Shown: positions 1 through 8,945 of the stretch, one piece after another
Position numbering within the stretch: position 1 is the stretch's first letter
Layout of the letters: the number at the start of each line of letters is the position of its first letter
Assembly (NCBI RefSeq): GCF_038002825.1
Contig: NZ_JBBODF010000001.1
Coordinates: 1,054,001 to 1,118,000, forward strand
DNA from: Paenibacillus sp. FSL H8-0048
GTDB lineage: Bacteria > Bacillota > Bacilli > Paenibacillales > Paenibacillaceae
Direction of reading: 5' to 3'
DNA: 64,000 bases
The notes under the pieces: generated by a model
What the model saw: the letters and a program-made list of their open reading frames with translations, nothing else
Database searches by the model: none
What the model was told of the DNA's origin: nothing
Program-made: the position numbers and the translations under genes

Positions 1-2
1 AC

Positions 3-1982
3 GATTACCGCCGTATGATTGAAACCGGATTCACCATTGTACGTCTGGCTGAGTTCGCCTGGTCCATTTTTGAACCGGAAGAAGGCGTGTTTCAATATGA
101 TCTGTTTGACCGCGCGGTCGACATGGCGCACAGCCACGGGCTGAAGGTCATTCTGGGAACGCCTACGGCCACTCCGCCTGCCTGGCTTACCGAGAAGTAC
201 CCAGAGTCTCTGAATGTTACTTATGAAGGTGTGACGCTACAGCACGGCATGCGCCGCCATTACAATTACAGCAGTCCCAAATACCGCGAGCTCTGTGCCC
301 GAATCGTAACGAAGCTCGCTGAACATTACGGCAATCATCCGGGGGTTGTCGGCTGGCAGATTGACAACGAGCTGAACTGTGAGATCAATGTATTCTACTC
401 GGAGAGTGATCATCAGGCCTTCCGCCTTTGGATTCAGGACAAGTATGTCACCCTGGACAAGCTTAATCAGGCTTGGGGCACGGTGTTCTGGAATCAGACC
501 TATACGAGCTGGTCACAGGTCTGCCTCACCCGGCCTACCCCTTCACCGAACCAGCCGAACCCTCACCAGGCTCTGGATGAGAAGCGCTTCATCTCAGATA
601 ACACCATCCATTTCGCCACAATTCAGGCTGATATCCTCCGGGAACTGGCCCCTAATCAGTGGGTGACCACGAACGGTCTGTTCGGACACCTGGACAGCCA
701 TGAGCTGAATGATCAGCTGCTGGATTTCTTCAGCTATGACTCGTACCCGCAGTTCTCCACCATCGGCTTCGATCCGGCTGAGGTGAACCCGATGCTTGAC
801 CGCGGCTGGGGATTGTCCCTGTCGGCTGTACGTTCGGTCAGCAGCAACTTCTGTGTCATGGAGCAGCAATCCGGTCCGGGAGGCTGGGTTAACCGGCTGG
901 ACATGCCTTCACCAAAGCCTGGACAAATGCGGCTCTGGACGTACCAGTCCATCGCCCACGGCGCAGACATGCTGCTCTATTTCCGCTGGCGGACCGCCAC
1001 GATGGGCAATGAGATCTATTGGCATGGCTTGAACGACTACCATAACCAGCCTAACCGGAGAGTTAGAGAGGCGGAGCAGATCGGCCGCGAGCTGGCGAGC
1101 ATCGGTCCGCAGTTCATCGGCAGCCGGACTCAGGCGAGCATTGCCATCGTGCGTGATTATGACAATGAGTGGGACGGGGAATATGATGTCTGGCACGGCC
1201 CGTTCATGTGGCAGAGCAACAAGGAATGGTTCAAGGCTCTGCAGCGGAAGCATATTCCGAATGACGTGCTGTACCTGCGCAGCCATACCACCCTTGCAGA
1301 GCTTGCCCGCTATGAGGTGCTGGTCTACCCGCATCCGGCGATTATGACCGATGATACGGCAGCCCTGCTGGACCAGTATGTACAGCAAGGCGGGAAGCTG
1401 GTCTTCGGCTGCCGCACAGGCTATAAGGATATTACCGGACAATGCTACATGCGGCCTTTTCCCGGAGCGGCGCAGGAGATGTGCGGGGTTACGGTTGAAG
1501 AATTCACGCTGGTCAAAGGAACGCGCAAGCCGACCTCCATCCGGTGGAACCATGACCCTGAAGCGCTGACGGGTGCAGATGCCTTCAATGACATTTTGCA
1601 GGTGGAAGAGGATAGTGTCGAGATTATGGCAACCTATGCGACCGATTACTATGCCGGCAAACCGGCAGTAACCCGTAACACCCGGGGCCAAGGCGAGGTG
1701 TGGTATTACGGGGCTGTGTTCAATGAGCCTGCTGTGCTGCAGATGCTTGGCAGCCTGGGTCTGGTCTCGCCAGCCGCAGATTGGGCGGAGCTGCCGCCTG
1801 AGGTTGAATTGCAGATTCGCTCCACAGGGGAAGACGTCTCTTCCGGTGTTGCGTTCCTGCTCAACTACAGCGAAGAACCGGCACAGATTGTGCTTAAGAC
1901 AGCCAAGACGGATCTCTTAAGCGGCCAGACCCTGTCGGGGAGCTATACGATGGAAGGATTCGGCGTACTGGTGTTGAAATAA
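3..1982 (+). CDS. Beta-galactosidase, GH42 family (5' truncated by window edge)
   Basis: Retaining glycoside hydrolase that removes terminal beta-galactosyl residues, probably cytoplasmic because GH42 enzymes usually lack a signal peptide. The frame is open from the first in-frame codon (DYRRM), so about 20 N-terminal residues lie outside the window. Counting from the first visible Met (position 15), the acid/base Glu is E119 in the IDNELN motif and the nucleophile Glu is E283 in the MEQQSGPGGW motif. The TIM barrel is followed by a trimerisation-type domain with a flavodoxin-like look (around 370-570) and a small beta C-terminal domain. Near full family length. A strong terminator follows. 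Family assignment is secure; the natural substrate (lactose, galactan oligosaccharide) is not shown. Confidence 0.95.
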   Translation, partial: DYRRMIETGFTIVRLAEFAWSIFEPEEGVFQYDLFDRAVDMAHSHGLKVILGTPTATPPAWLTEKYPESLNVTYEGVTLQHGMRRHYNYSSPKYRELCARIVTKLAEHYGNHPGVVGWQIDNELNCEINVFYSESDHQAFRLWIQDKYVTLDKLNQAWGTVFWNQTYTSWSQVCLTRPTPSPNQPNPHQALDEKRFISDNTIHFATIQADILRELAPNQWVTTNGLFGHLDSHELNDQLLDFFSYDSYPQFSTIGFDPAEVNPMLDRGWGLSLSAVRSVSSNFCVMEQQSGPGGWVNRLDMPSPKPGQMRLWTYQSIAHGADMLLYFRWRTATMGNEIYWHGLNDYHNQPNRRVREAEQIGRELASIGPQFIGSRTQASIAIVRDYDNEWDGEYDVWHGPFMWQSNKEWFKALQRKHIPNDVLYLRSHTTLAELARYEVLVYPHPAIMTDDTAALLDQYVQQGGKLVFGCRTGYKDITGQCYMRPFPGAAQEMCGVTVEEFTLVKGTRKPTSIRWNHDPEALTGADAFNDILQVEEDSVEIMATYATDYYAGKPAVTRNTRGQGEVWYYGAVFNEPAVLQMLGSLGLVSPAADWAELPPEVELQIRSTGEDVSSGVAFLLNYSEEPAQIVLKTAKTDLLSGQTLSGSYTMEGFGVLVLK

Positions 1983-1993
1983 CCGTGAACTCC

Positions 1994-2042
1994 AAAAGGG
2001 TTCCGCTGCCGCAGATCGCTCTGCGGACGGCGGAACCCTTTT
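1994..2042 (+). terminator. Rho-independent terminator after GH42 gene
   Basis: Long inverted repeat: AAAAGGGTTCCG pairs with CGGAACCCTTTT, with further pairing inside the stem, followed by a T-rich stretch. It starts 12 nt after the GH42 stop codon. Confidence 0.85.
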
Positions 2043-2237
2043 CACAGTTTTTACAGTTACAGCTAATATTCCCTTGCAATTCGCTATGAATTATTAGATA
2101 TTAATACAATGTATTTATTACCGGCGCCTAATCCATAGATTTAAACGTGTGAATATGATCATTACCGGACCTTAATGAGCCAGTGCTAATCCCGCAGCAG
2201 TCATTCGTATGCTGTATGTTGGCGCTGGAGTGATAGC

Positions 2238-2421
2238 AACTGCATTTTGTACATTAGAATACTGTAAAAAAGACTTTGAAATAGAATCTACTGTATTCTG
2301 TACAATTGAATGTTGAGAAAGGGCTATTTTTCATCCAAAACACAACATTCTACTGTATGAAATACAATAGATTCTCATTTCACGGTCAGCTATGCATTTT
2401 CTATTGCATGAAATACAATCA
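2238..2421. repeat. Four degenerate copies of a ~21-bp imperfect palindrome
   Basis: In the 600-bp gap between the GH42 terminator and azlC, a motif close to CTACTGTAT-N3-ATACAATAG occurs four times at about 2238, 2288, 2350 and 2401. Spacings are about 50, 62 and 51 bp. The core TGTAT-N3-ATACA is palindromic. No credible coding sequence was found in 1983-2583. The motif could be an operator cluster or a short Paenibacillus intergenic repeat; the degeneracy and regular spacing favour a repeat. Confidence 0.5.
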
Positions 2422-2583
2422 CCTATTTATATGTAAGAGTAGCAGACGGCAGACGGGGCAGGATCGTCCTAATAGCAGCTCAATGTTCATTCTCAGACTT
2501 TAACACCCCTGAGGTTCATTTTTTACAGTTTTCAAGCTAACTCTGTTCTAGTCATTATTCCATTACCCGGAAGGAGCATGCCT

Positions 2584-3348
2584 GTGAAGCCAGAATCCAT
2601 TCATCAGGAGCCGCTATCCGGCGGCAGCCTGGTTACAGAGAGCCCAAGTGTGCCGGAGAGCAGCGATACGTTCTGGCAAGGGGTCAAGGACTGCCTCCCC
2701 ACTCTGCTCGGTTATCTCAGTATCGGGTTCGCCGCAGGAGTTGTGGAGAAAACAGCGGGGCTGACCCTTGCCGAAATCGCCATGATCTCAATTATCCTGT
2801 ATGCCGGTTCGGCCCAGTTTATTGCCGCTGGTATGATTGCCTCCGGGAGCAGCGCCTCCGGGATTGTCATTACGATTCTGCTGGTTAACCTGCGTCATCT
2901 GCTGTTAAGCGCAGCATTGTCGCCTTACTTCCGGCATCTGCCCCCGCTGCGCAACCTGCTGATCGGCTCATTGCTCACAGATGAGACCTTCGGCGTAGCC
3001 ATTCAGAAGAGTGCCGCAAGGAAGCAAATCAGCGAGAGATGGATGCACGGCTTGAATATTACCGCCTATCTGAACTGGTTCCTGGCCAATATCGCCGGCG
3101 CTATTCTCGGTCAATGGATATCCAGCCCCGAGAAGTGGGGACTGGATTTCGCCCTTCCGGCTATGTTCATCGGACTGCTGGTCCTGACCATTATGGGACG
3201 GCGCAAGTATAGACGGGATATCACTGTCGGAATAGCAGCTGCTGCGGTGGCCGTGCTCGTCTCTGTGCTGTGGTCACCCAGTATGGGTGTCATAGCTGCC
3301 GCGCTGGTAGCCTCAACGATTGGAGTAGTGATGGAACAATGGAAATAA
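2584..3348 (+). CDS. azlC: AzlC family branched-chain amino acid exporter subunit
   Basis: Large subunit of the AzlCD two-component permease, which exports branched-chain amino acids or analogues across the cytoplasmic membrane. The protein has a short soluble N-terminus and several hydrophobic segments between about residues 28 and 250, with the family patterns GYLSIGFAAGV and YAGSAQFIAAGM. GTG at 2584 is chosen as the start because AAGGAG (2571-2576) lies 7 nt before it; the upstream ATG at 2578 is only 1 nt from that site. The gene overlaps azlD by 10 bp, which indicates translational coupling. Family confident, substrate inferred. Confidence 0.9.
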   Translation: MKPESIHQEPLSGGSLVTESPSVPESSDTFWQGVKDCLPTLLGYLSIGFAAGVVEKTAGLTLAEIAMISIILYAGSAQFIAAGMIASGSSASGIVITILLVNLRHLLLSAALSPYFRHLPPLRNLLIGSLLTDETFGVAIQKSAARKQISERWMHGLNITAYLNWFLANIAGAILGQWISSPEKWGLDFALPAMFIGLLVLTIMGRRKYRRDITVGIAAAAVAVLVSVLWSPSMGVIAAALVASTIGVVMEQWK

Positions 3349-3665
3349 GACTTGATATTGCTATGATCATTCTCGGAGCCGCGTTCGTTACCTTCATTCC
3401 GCGTGTCCTTCCGCTGATGCTGCTAAGCCGGATCACGATCCCGGAATGGGGTATGCGCTGGCTGAGCTATGTGCCGATTGCAGTCATGGCTGCTTTGGTT
3501 GCCCAAGAGCTGCTCGTAACCGGCGGCAGGTTCGCAGTCCTGTCGACCAATGTGGAGCTAATCGCCGCCCTCCCCACCTTCTGGGTAGCCGTCAAGACCC
3601 GCAGTCTGCTGGCCACTGTAATAACCGGTATTGTGACGCTGATGCTACTGCGTCTGCTGTTCTGA
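3339..3665 (+). CDS. azlD: AzlD family small subunit of amino acid exporter
   Basis: About 108 residues with three to four hydrophobic segments, the usual size for AzlD, which pairs with AzlC in the membrane. ATG at 3339 overlaps the azlC end; a longer upstream reading frame is out of register with azlC coding and is not favoured. The 3' end overlaps the convergent hydrolase gene by 21 bp, so there is no room for a dedicated terminator between them. Confidence 0.88.
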   Translation: MEIRLDIAMIILGAAFVTFIPRVLPLMLLSRITIPEWGMRWLSYVPIAVMAALVAQELLVTGGRFAVLSTNVELIAALPTFWVAVKTRSLLATVITGIVTLMLLRLLF

Positions 3666-4622
3666 CTCTGTTGACTGATACGCTATTCTCTTAATGAAGC
3701 TGCCTATATTTCCGATGGCCTGCTGCGCTTCAGGAAGCATGGCAGCCATCAGCTGAAAGGCGCACCACATGTTCTCCCAGACTTGAAGCTCTACAGTGAT
3801 GCCCGCCGCCCTTCCTTGTTCAGCCAAGCGCTCTGCATCACTCAGCAGCACCTCATGATTCCCCGCCTGTATGAGCAAGGGTGGCAAGCCCCGGAGATCC
3901 ATTCTTAGCGGTGACAATATCGCAGGCCACGCACCGCCAAAGTCCCCCATATATTCCAGAATAATCTTCTGATTCGCTTCCCGGCTTCCTGTCGGGTCCG
4001 TTCCCGCACAGCTGTCATAAGACTCCCCGTCCAAATGAACAAGATCGGCATGGGGAGATAGAAGGCAGGCAGCAGCAGGGAGCCTATCCCCCTGCTCCCG
4101 CAGCGTAATTAAGGTCATCAGCGCAAGCGTGGCTCCGATGGAATCTCCGCAGAGTATGATATTGCCGGCATGAACGCCCCGTTCCAGCAGCCAATGGTAA
4201 GCTGCAAGGCAATCTTCATTCGCTGCCGGGTAGCAGAACTCCGGTGCAAGCCGGTACTCCACAGTTAGAACGGTAATGCCCCCAGCTGCTTCAGATAGAC
4301 GGGCTGCCAGATCCCTGTAGATCTCGCTGCTGTCCGACACAAACCCTCCGCCGTGAAAATATAGAATAACCTTGTTATCTGCGGGTTGCGGATGACCCGT
4401 ACATTGCAGACTCTCTCCATCCGCCCTGACCCACTCTCCGCTGAAGGTCTCCGCCTCAACCGGTTCAACATTCACGCCTTCAAGTAAGGGCAGTTGCCTG
4501 GAACTCTCCAGAGCCGCCGCCCGGATATCTTGAACACTTCTTTTGGAATAATTATTATTGCTTTTCAGATAAGCTGTAATGGCCTGTAACTGTTCAATGG
4601 GGGTGCTGCTTGGATACAACAT
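3645..4622 (-). CDS. Alpha/beta hydrolase of the HSL (GDXG) family with an atypical catalytic-His position
   Basis: Resembles hormone-sensitive-lipase-type esterases acting on short-chain esters in the cytoplasm. The oxyanion-hole HGGG is at residues 90-93 and the nucleophile elbow GDSIG has Ser161. The acid residue is probably Glu257 in the HEVLLSD segment. Where the family has a His in the pattern W-x-x-M-x-H-x-F-Q, this protein reads VWENMWCAFQ, with Cys287 in place of His. The codon is TGC, so the usual CAC would need two changes. AGGAGG precedes the ATG. The MerR gene is 102 bp upstream on the same strand, so the pair may be co-transcribed. It could be an inactive paralogue or use another base. 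Confidence 0.8.
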   Translation of the reverse strand: MLYPSSTPIEQLQAITAYLKSNNNYSKRSVQDIRAAALESSRQLPLLEGVNVEPVEAETFSGEWVRADGESLQCTGHPQPADNKVILYFHGGGFVSDSSEIYRDLAARLSEAAGGITVLTVEYRLAPEFCYPAANEDCLAAYHWLLERGVHAGNIILCGDSIGATLALMTLITLREQGDRLPAAACLLSPHADLVHLDGESYDSCAGTDPTGSREANQKIILEYMGDFGGAWPAILSPLRMDLRGLPPLLIQAGNHEVLLSDAERLAEQGRAAGITVELQVWENMWCAFQLMAAMLPEAQQAIGNIGSFIKRIAYQSTESEQQTQ

Positions 4623-4724
4623 ACGTTTAATTCCTCCTGTTATCCTGGGATGCCCCTACTATAAACCCTGTAGCTGTGTACAGAGTCAAGCGGCAATTCC
4701 TCCAGCATTACAGTCGGCAGCGGA

Positions 4725-5132
4725 TTAATCATTCATGTTCAACATAGCAAGCGTATCCTGCACGCCCGGGTGCCTGTCATGAGACAGAAGGCCGAACTTT
4801 AACGCTTCAAGCTGACTGCGTGTCTCGTTCCGCCGGGCAATCTCCAGATCGACAGCGGTGATCTTCCGCTCAATGACTGCAATGAAATCACTGATTCCGA
4901 TGCTGCGGTCTGCAGATTTAACGAGCGCCTTCTTAATCTCCTGAAGTGTGAACCCGCAGCTCTTGGCATTACGGATAAAAGCAATCCGGAGAAGCGTCTC
5001 CTCCGGATACAGCCGATACCCGCCTGCTGAACGCTGCGGCAGCGGGATCAGCCCCTTTTTCTCATAGAACCTGAGCGTCTCCATATTAAGCTGAGCCTCT
5101 TTTGCCAGCTCACTGCGCAGATAAGGGGTCAT
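4725..5132 (-). CDS. MerR family transcriptional regulator
   Basis: 135 residues. The N-terminal winged helix (about 3-70) contains the typical TLRFYEKKGLIPLPQRSAGGYR stretch (wing and helix-turn-helix), followed by the long dimerisation helix (about 75-115) and a short C-terminal tail. There is no cluster of cysteines as in metal-sensing MerR proteins, so a small organic or redox ligand is more likely. It lies directly upstream of the esterase-like gene on the same strand, its most probable target along with its own promoter. Confidence 0.88.
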   Translation of the reverse strand: MTPYLRSELAKEAQLNMETLRFYEKKGLIPLPQRSAGGYRLYPEETLLRIAFIRNAKSCGFTLQEIKKALVKSADRSIGISDFIAVIERKITAVDLEIARRNETRSQLEALKFGLLSHDRHPGVQDTLAMLNMND

Positions 5133-5175
5133 CCTTGCCGCTCCTCTCCCATATTCGCTGAATGAGATGATTCAG

Positions 5176-6510
5176 CTACAGCTTCAACTGCTCCTTAAGC
5201 GCTGCCACCTCAGCGGCAGTTAGTTCAGGCAGCTCCTCCTCGGTGTAACGGGCCTTATTATATAGACCGAGCAGCCGGTCTTGAATGGGTTGACCGCTGC
5301 GAGGGTGCTTGTTCGCACGCTTCTGGCCTTGCGACCAGGCAGCTACATCCGCAGCTGTCTCCTGCGGAGTCAGGTAGGGCTTCACCTCATACCCTTCCGC
5401 ATGTCTGGCCCGCAGCCAGTGCCGGTAGAGCCAACGGATGCGTTCGCGGCTTCCGTCCATCCCCTCCCAGCGGTCCCGGCGGCTGGCTGGTGTCAGCTTG
5501 GAACGCACGTACTGCCGGAAGTCCTGAACAGTCTGCTCCCAGTTGAAGAGGCTGGTCTCCTCATCCTGATACCCCGAAACTGCTGGCGTCTCCCTGCACA
5601 GCAGGGACAACAGCCTGTCCATCGCTCTGCGCAGGATACCGCCTGTATTTCTGTATAACCAACGCAGGATAAAATACAGTACCGCAAGAATGGCTGCCGC
5701 TCCCAGAATATAGAAGCCTATATTTAGAATCATCGACAGCAGGCCCGGTTCACCCGGCTCCGCAGCAGGCATGGAAGGGATGGTCTCAGGCGGTGCTTCT
5801 GCTGGCGGTGTCTCCTCAGAACCGGAGGATAACCGGCTGAGCCAGGCGAAGAATGCCCGTGTCATATTCCATAGCAGCATTCCTGCCGCCTTGCCGCCCC
5901 CCGCTGCAAGCAGTGCTGCCAGTATAATGAAACCGCCCACGAACATCCTGTTATGCCGCCGCAGGCCTTGAGGCAGATTTCCTGCACCTCCGTTCAAGGA
6001 GCTATAACGCAGGTGGGTGCTATTCGTAGCCAGCAGTGCCAGGATCAGACACAAGCTGCCGCTCCAGGTGAGCACCGCTGCACTCGGCTGGAGACCGGGT
6101 ACACGCGAGAAGACAATAGAAGCAACAAAATAAAGTATAATCCCGCTGATATACAGCCACAGCCGGTTCGCCCTTGTAGCTGCTGTCATGCCAAGGAAGG
6201 CGGATACTGCCGCTCCGGCTGCCAGCGGCAGACCTATAAGTGTCAGCGTACCGGTTAGTGCAGCTGCTATAACTCCGAGAACCAGTGCAGCCAGCAGCTG
6301 CTTCCAGCGGCGGTTGCATAGCTTCCGCAGCAGTACACCAGCTGCGGCCAGGACCGGCAGCAGATAGATCCAGCGCAGCGCCTCGGCCTCCGGCTGGAAA
6401 TAAGTCTGGAGCACCAGCCATACCGGGAGCAGCAGCAGCCATTCGATGAGGGCTGACATCCATATGGCGAAGTTTTCTTTGACAGCATCCGGGATTCGGG
6501 AAGTCATCAT
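5176..6510 (-). CDS. Membrane protein with C-terminal DUF4129 domain
   Basis: 444 residues. About six hydrophobic segments lie between residues 14 and 225, then a Pro/Glu-rich linker (about 230-250), another hydrophobic segment (about 255-285) and a soluble DUF4129-type tail containing RWLYRHWLRARHAEGYEVKPYLTPQE. It overlaps the DUF58 gene by 4 bp. In related operons this position is held by a TgpA-like protein with a periplasmic transglutaminase domain. Here the flanking membrane and DUF4129 parts are present, but no Cys-His-Asp transglutaminase core is seen. Function unknown; likely part of a MoxR-dependent envelope complex. Confidence 0.8.
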   Translation of the reverse strand: MMTSRIPDAVKENFAIWMSALIEWLLLLPVWLVLQTYFQPEAEALRWIYLLPVLAAAGVLLRKLCNRRWKQLLAALVLGVIAAALTGTLTLIGLPLAAGAAVSAFLGMTAATRANRLWLYISGIILYFVASIVFSRVPGLQPSAAVLTWSGSLCLILALLATNSTHLRYSSLNGGAGNLPQGLRRHNRMFVGGFIILAALLAAGGGKAAGMLLWNMTRAFFAWLSRLSSGSEETPPAEAPPETIPSMPAAEPGEPGLLSMILNIGFYILGAAAILAVLYFILRWLYRNTGGILRRAMDRLLSLLCRETPAVSGYQDEETSLFNWEQTVQDFRQYVRSKLTPASRRDRWEGMDGSRERIRWLYRHWLRARHAEGYEVKPYLTPQETAADVAAWSQGQKRANKHPRSGQPIQDRLLGLYNKARYTEEELPELTAAEVAALKEQLKL

Positions 6511-7592
6511 TCACCGCCCCCTTCTGCCGGAATATCCAGCCACTCTACACCGTTCCCGAGGAAGCTTAACCCTGAGGCTGCCAGCTGCAGCTCTGCCCCC
6601 CGGTGGCAGGTAATGATCAGATAATCCATATCTCCCTCCCCCTTGTCCCCTTCAATCTCCATCAGCCTGCTCATCGGCACGGTCCGGTCCAGATTCAGTC
6701 TGGCCAGCAGACCAAGGAACTCCTCGGTATGGGCTATGGACCAAGTGTCCACCGAATCTCTCGCCCCGCTTCCGTCCAGTCTTCCATTGCTGAGCAGCCG
6801 GACCTCAATTCCGTGGCTGATTGCATACTCGGCTACAGTTGCCGCATAGCGGATACCCAGCTCTATGCGCTGCACATCGGTAACCGTTCTCCACATGGAC
6901 TCACTGGTCTCCACATTCAGGCAGATGACCAGCCGGGAATCGGCGGTGTAATCCTTCTTATGCACCTGCATACTTCCCGTCCGGGCTGTCGCCTTCCAGT
7001 TAATGCTGGCCAGGGAATCCCCGGCGCTGTATTCTCTTGTACCGGCGGTCAGGAACGGATCTTCGACAATCCAGCGCTTGACCGGCAGCTCTCCAAGCCA
7101 GCTGTGGACCGGCAGCGGAAGGTCATGGAAACGCAGCAGTCCGGGGTAGACCAGCAGCTCCAGATGAAGCGGGAAGGTCTTGGCGCTGCGGCTCAGTCCG
7201 AACAGATCGCCGGTAGTCATGGTTGCCGTCTCCAGGACGAACAGTCCCCGCTCCCTGCAAGTGATATTATGGCGACGCTTGATATGGCGGAATGACCTCA
7301 GGAAGAACAGACTGACATGATTCTGTGAAATCTCTCCGCTGCTGATGCCCAGATTCTCCTGGTTACCGAATTCAAGCCCCTTGGCTATGCTGGATTCCAG
7401 CCGCAGCCATGGCAGCGGCAGCAGCTTCTTGTTCATAATCTCCTCAACCATCTCTACCTGTTCTCCGGCGTACACCGCTTTGGCAGAGAAGTAACGGGTA
7501 TAGCTGACCTTCTTCAGCGCATTCCGGTCATAGATCAGCGAGATCAGGACCAACAGAATGAACGTGCTTGCAATGAACCACGGCAGTGACAT
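6507..7592 (-). CDS. DUF58 domain protein
   Basis: 361 residues with one hydrophobic N-terminal segment (about 5-22), then a soluble part with the DUF58 signature around REYSAGDSLASINWKATAR (about 185-205) and a von Willebrand-A-like C-terminal region. DUF58 proteins are partners of MoxR AAA+ ATPases in bacterial envelope-maintenance operons. The gene lies 3 bp after moxR and overlaps the DUF4129 gene, so all three form one transcription unit. Confidence 0.9.
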   Translation of the reverse strand: MSLPWFIASTFILLVLISLIYDRNALKKVSYTRYFSAKAVYAGEQVEMVEEIMNKKLLPLPWLRLESSIAKGLEFGNQENLGISSGEISQNHVSLFFLRSFRHIKRRHNITCRERGLFVLETATMTTGDLFGLSRSAKTFPLHLELLVYPGLLRFHDLPLPVHSWLGELPVKRWIVEDPFLTAGTREYSAGDSLASINWKATARTGSMQVHKKDYTADSRLVICLNVETSESMWRTVTDVQRIELGIRYAATVAEYAISHGIEVRLLSNGRLDGSGARDSVDTWSIAHTEEFLGLLARLNLDRTVPMSRLMEIEGDKGEGDMDYLIITCHRGAELQLAASGLSFLGNGVEWLDIPAEGGGE

Positions 7593-7595
7593 GGA

Positions 7596-8573
7596 TCACT
7601 CCACCCTTCCGCCTCTGGACAGGACCGCAGGCTCAGCAGGCACCTCGATTTCACGCAGCACCTGAAGCACTACCTCTGCCGACTGGCCTTCACGGACTCC
7701 GGGACCGCGCTGAAGAATCAGCCGGTGTGCCAGAACAGGAACCGCAACCTCTTTGATATCATCCGGGATACAGTAGCTTCTGCCCTGGATCAGTGCATAT
7801 CCCTGCGAGGCGCGCAGCAGGGCGAAGGCTGCCCGGGGACTCGCTCCCAGCCGGACCGCCGGGGAGGTACGGGTAGCCTCGACTACGCGCATCATGTAAG
7901 CGAGCAGCTCGTCACTGACAGCAACCTCCGCAGCCAGACGTTGAATGTCCTGAATCTGCCGGGCCGTGGCCACCGCAGCGGTATCCTCCAGCGGGTTATT
8001 TTGACGGAATCTCTGGAGGATATGTACCCCTTCCTCAAATGTCGGATACCCGCTGGTAATCCGCATGAGGAACCGGTCCAGCTGCGCTTCCGGCAGCGGA
8101 AAGGTCCCCTGGCTGTCCACCGGATTCTGCGTAGCAATAACCAGGAACGGCCGCTCCAGCTCATGCGTCACGCCGTCAATCGTAATCTGCCGCTCCTCCA
8201 TACACTCCAGCAGACTCGACTGGGTGCGCGGCGTAGCCCGGTTGATCTCATCCGCAAGCAGAATACTGGCAAATACCGGCCCGGGGCGGAACTGAAATTC
8301 GCCGGTCTTCTGATTATAGTAATTGATGCCGCTTAAGTCGGACGGCAGCAGGTCGGGCGTGAACTGAATCCGCTTGAACGTGCAGTCCAGGGAACGGGCC
8401 AATGTTTTGGCGAGCAGCGTCTTTCCAGTGCCGGGCACATCCTCCAGCAGCACATGACCATTCGCCAGCAAGGCGGTCAGCAGCAGGTTCACGCCGCCCT
8501 CTTTGCCGATAATCACTTGTGCCAGATTACTTCGAATCGATTCAATTAGAGCGGTTGCTTCTTGAAGTTTCAT
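7596..8573 (-). CDS. MoxR family AAA+ ATPase
   Basis: Chaperone-like AAA+ ATPase thought to assist folding or metal loading of a partner, usually the VWA/DUF58 protein encoded next to it. Walker A is VPGTGKT (residues 46-52), Walker B is LLADEINRA, and sensor 1 is ATQNP. Start ATG at 8573 is chosen because family members begin with a MKLQEAT-like helix and GGATGGTG lies about 9 nt upstream; longer in-frame starts exist at 8588 and 8627. First gene of the three-gene operon. Confidence 0.93.
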   Translation of the reverse strand: MKLQEATALIESIRSNLAQVIIGKEGGVNLLLTALLANGHVLLEDVPGTGKTLLAKTLARSLDCTFKRIQFTPDLLPSDLSGINYYNQKTGEFQFRPGPVFASILLADEINRATPRTQSSLLECMEERQITIDGVTHELERPFLVIATQNPVDSQGTFPLPEAQLDRFLMRITSGYPTFEEGVHILQRFRQNNPLEDTAAVATARQIQDIQRLAAEVAVSDELLAYMMRVVEATRTSPAVRLGASPRAAFALLRASQGYALIQGRSYCIPDDIKEVAVPVLAHRLILQRGPGVREGQSAEVVLQVLREIEVPAEPAVLSRGGRVE

Positions 8574-8881
8574 GAATAATAACACCATCCTATTCCAAAA
8601 AAAGGTATGTACATATAAACTAATCATACCAGAAAGCGTCTACATTATATAATAGCTATATAAGACTCACTGAGGCTTTGAACCTGAAGCATGGTCGTCA
8701 CTGCGGTGAACATTTGGACTTCCAGCCGCTGTTGTCACCCGATTTCTTTGATTTTATCCGCTCTTCGCGGTTGAAATCGGTTGACAAAGGCGGACGCTAC
8801 CGCTCTTCCAGTTCCAAATTTCCCCTCCGCTTCTTTTGCTTTTTTGTTAATTTTTTTAGTTCACCTTATATAGAACGCACA

Positions 8882-8906
8882 AATAAGGAGCCGTCCTCCG
8901 GCTCCT
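8882..8906 (-). terminator. Terminator of the aldo/keto reductase gene
   Basis: GGAGCCGGAGGACGGCTCC hairpin on the minus strand followed by a T-rich segment, 40 bp after the reductase stop codon. The remaining gap from about 8620 to 8880 holds no supported gene. Confidence 0.7.
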
Positions 8907-8945
8907 GTTCAACTCAACAACTCAAATTATCATATAATACCAGTG

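Noticed and set aside
909-1691. 260-residue minus-strand open frame
   Set aside because: Antisense to the GH42 gene; composition is that of a codon shadow.
6603-7295. 230-residue plus-strand open frame
   Set aside because: Antisense to the well-supported DUF58 gene.
8600-8640. Replication terminus (Ter) site, because of TATGTAC near AAACTAAT
   Set aside because: Order and orientation of the blocks do not match the Bacillus Ter consensus, and it lies 52 kb from the RTP gene.
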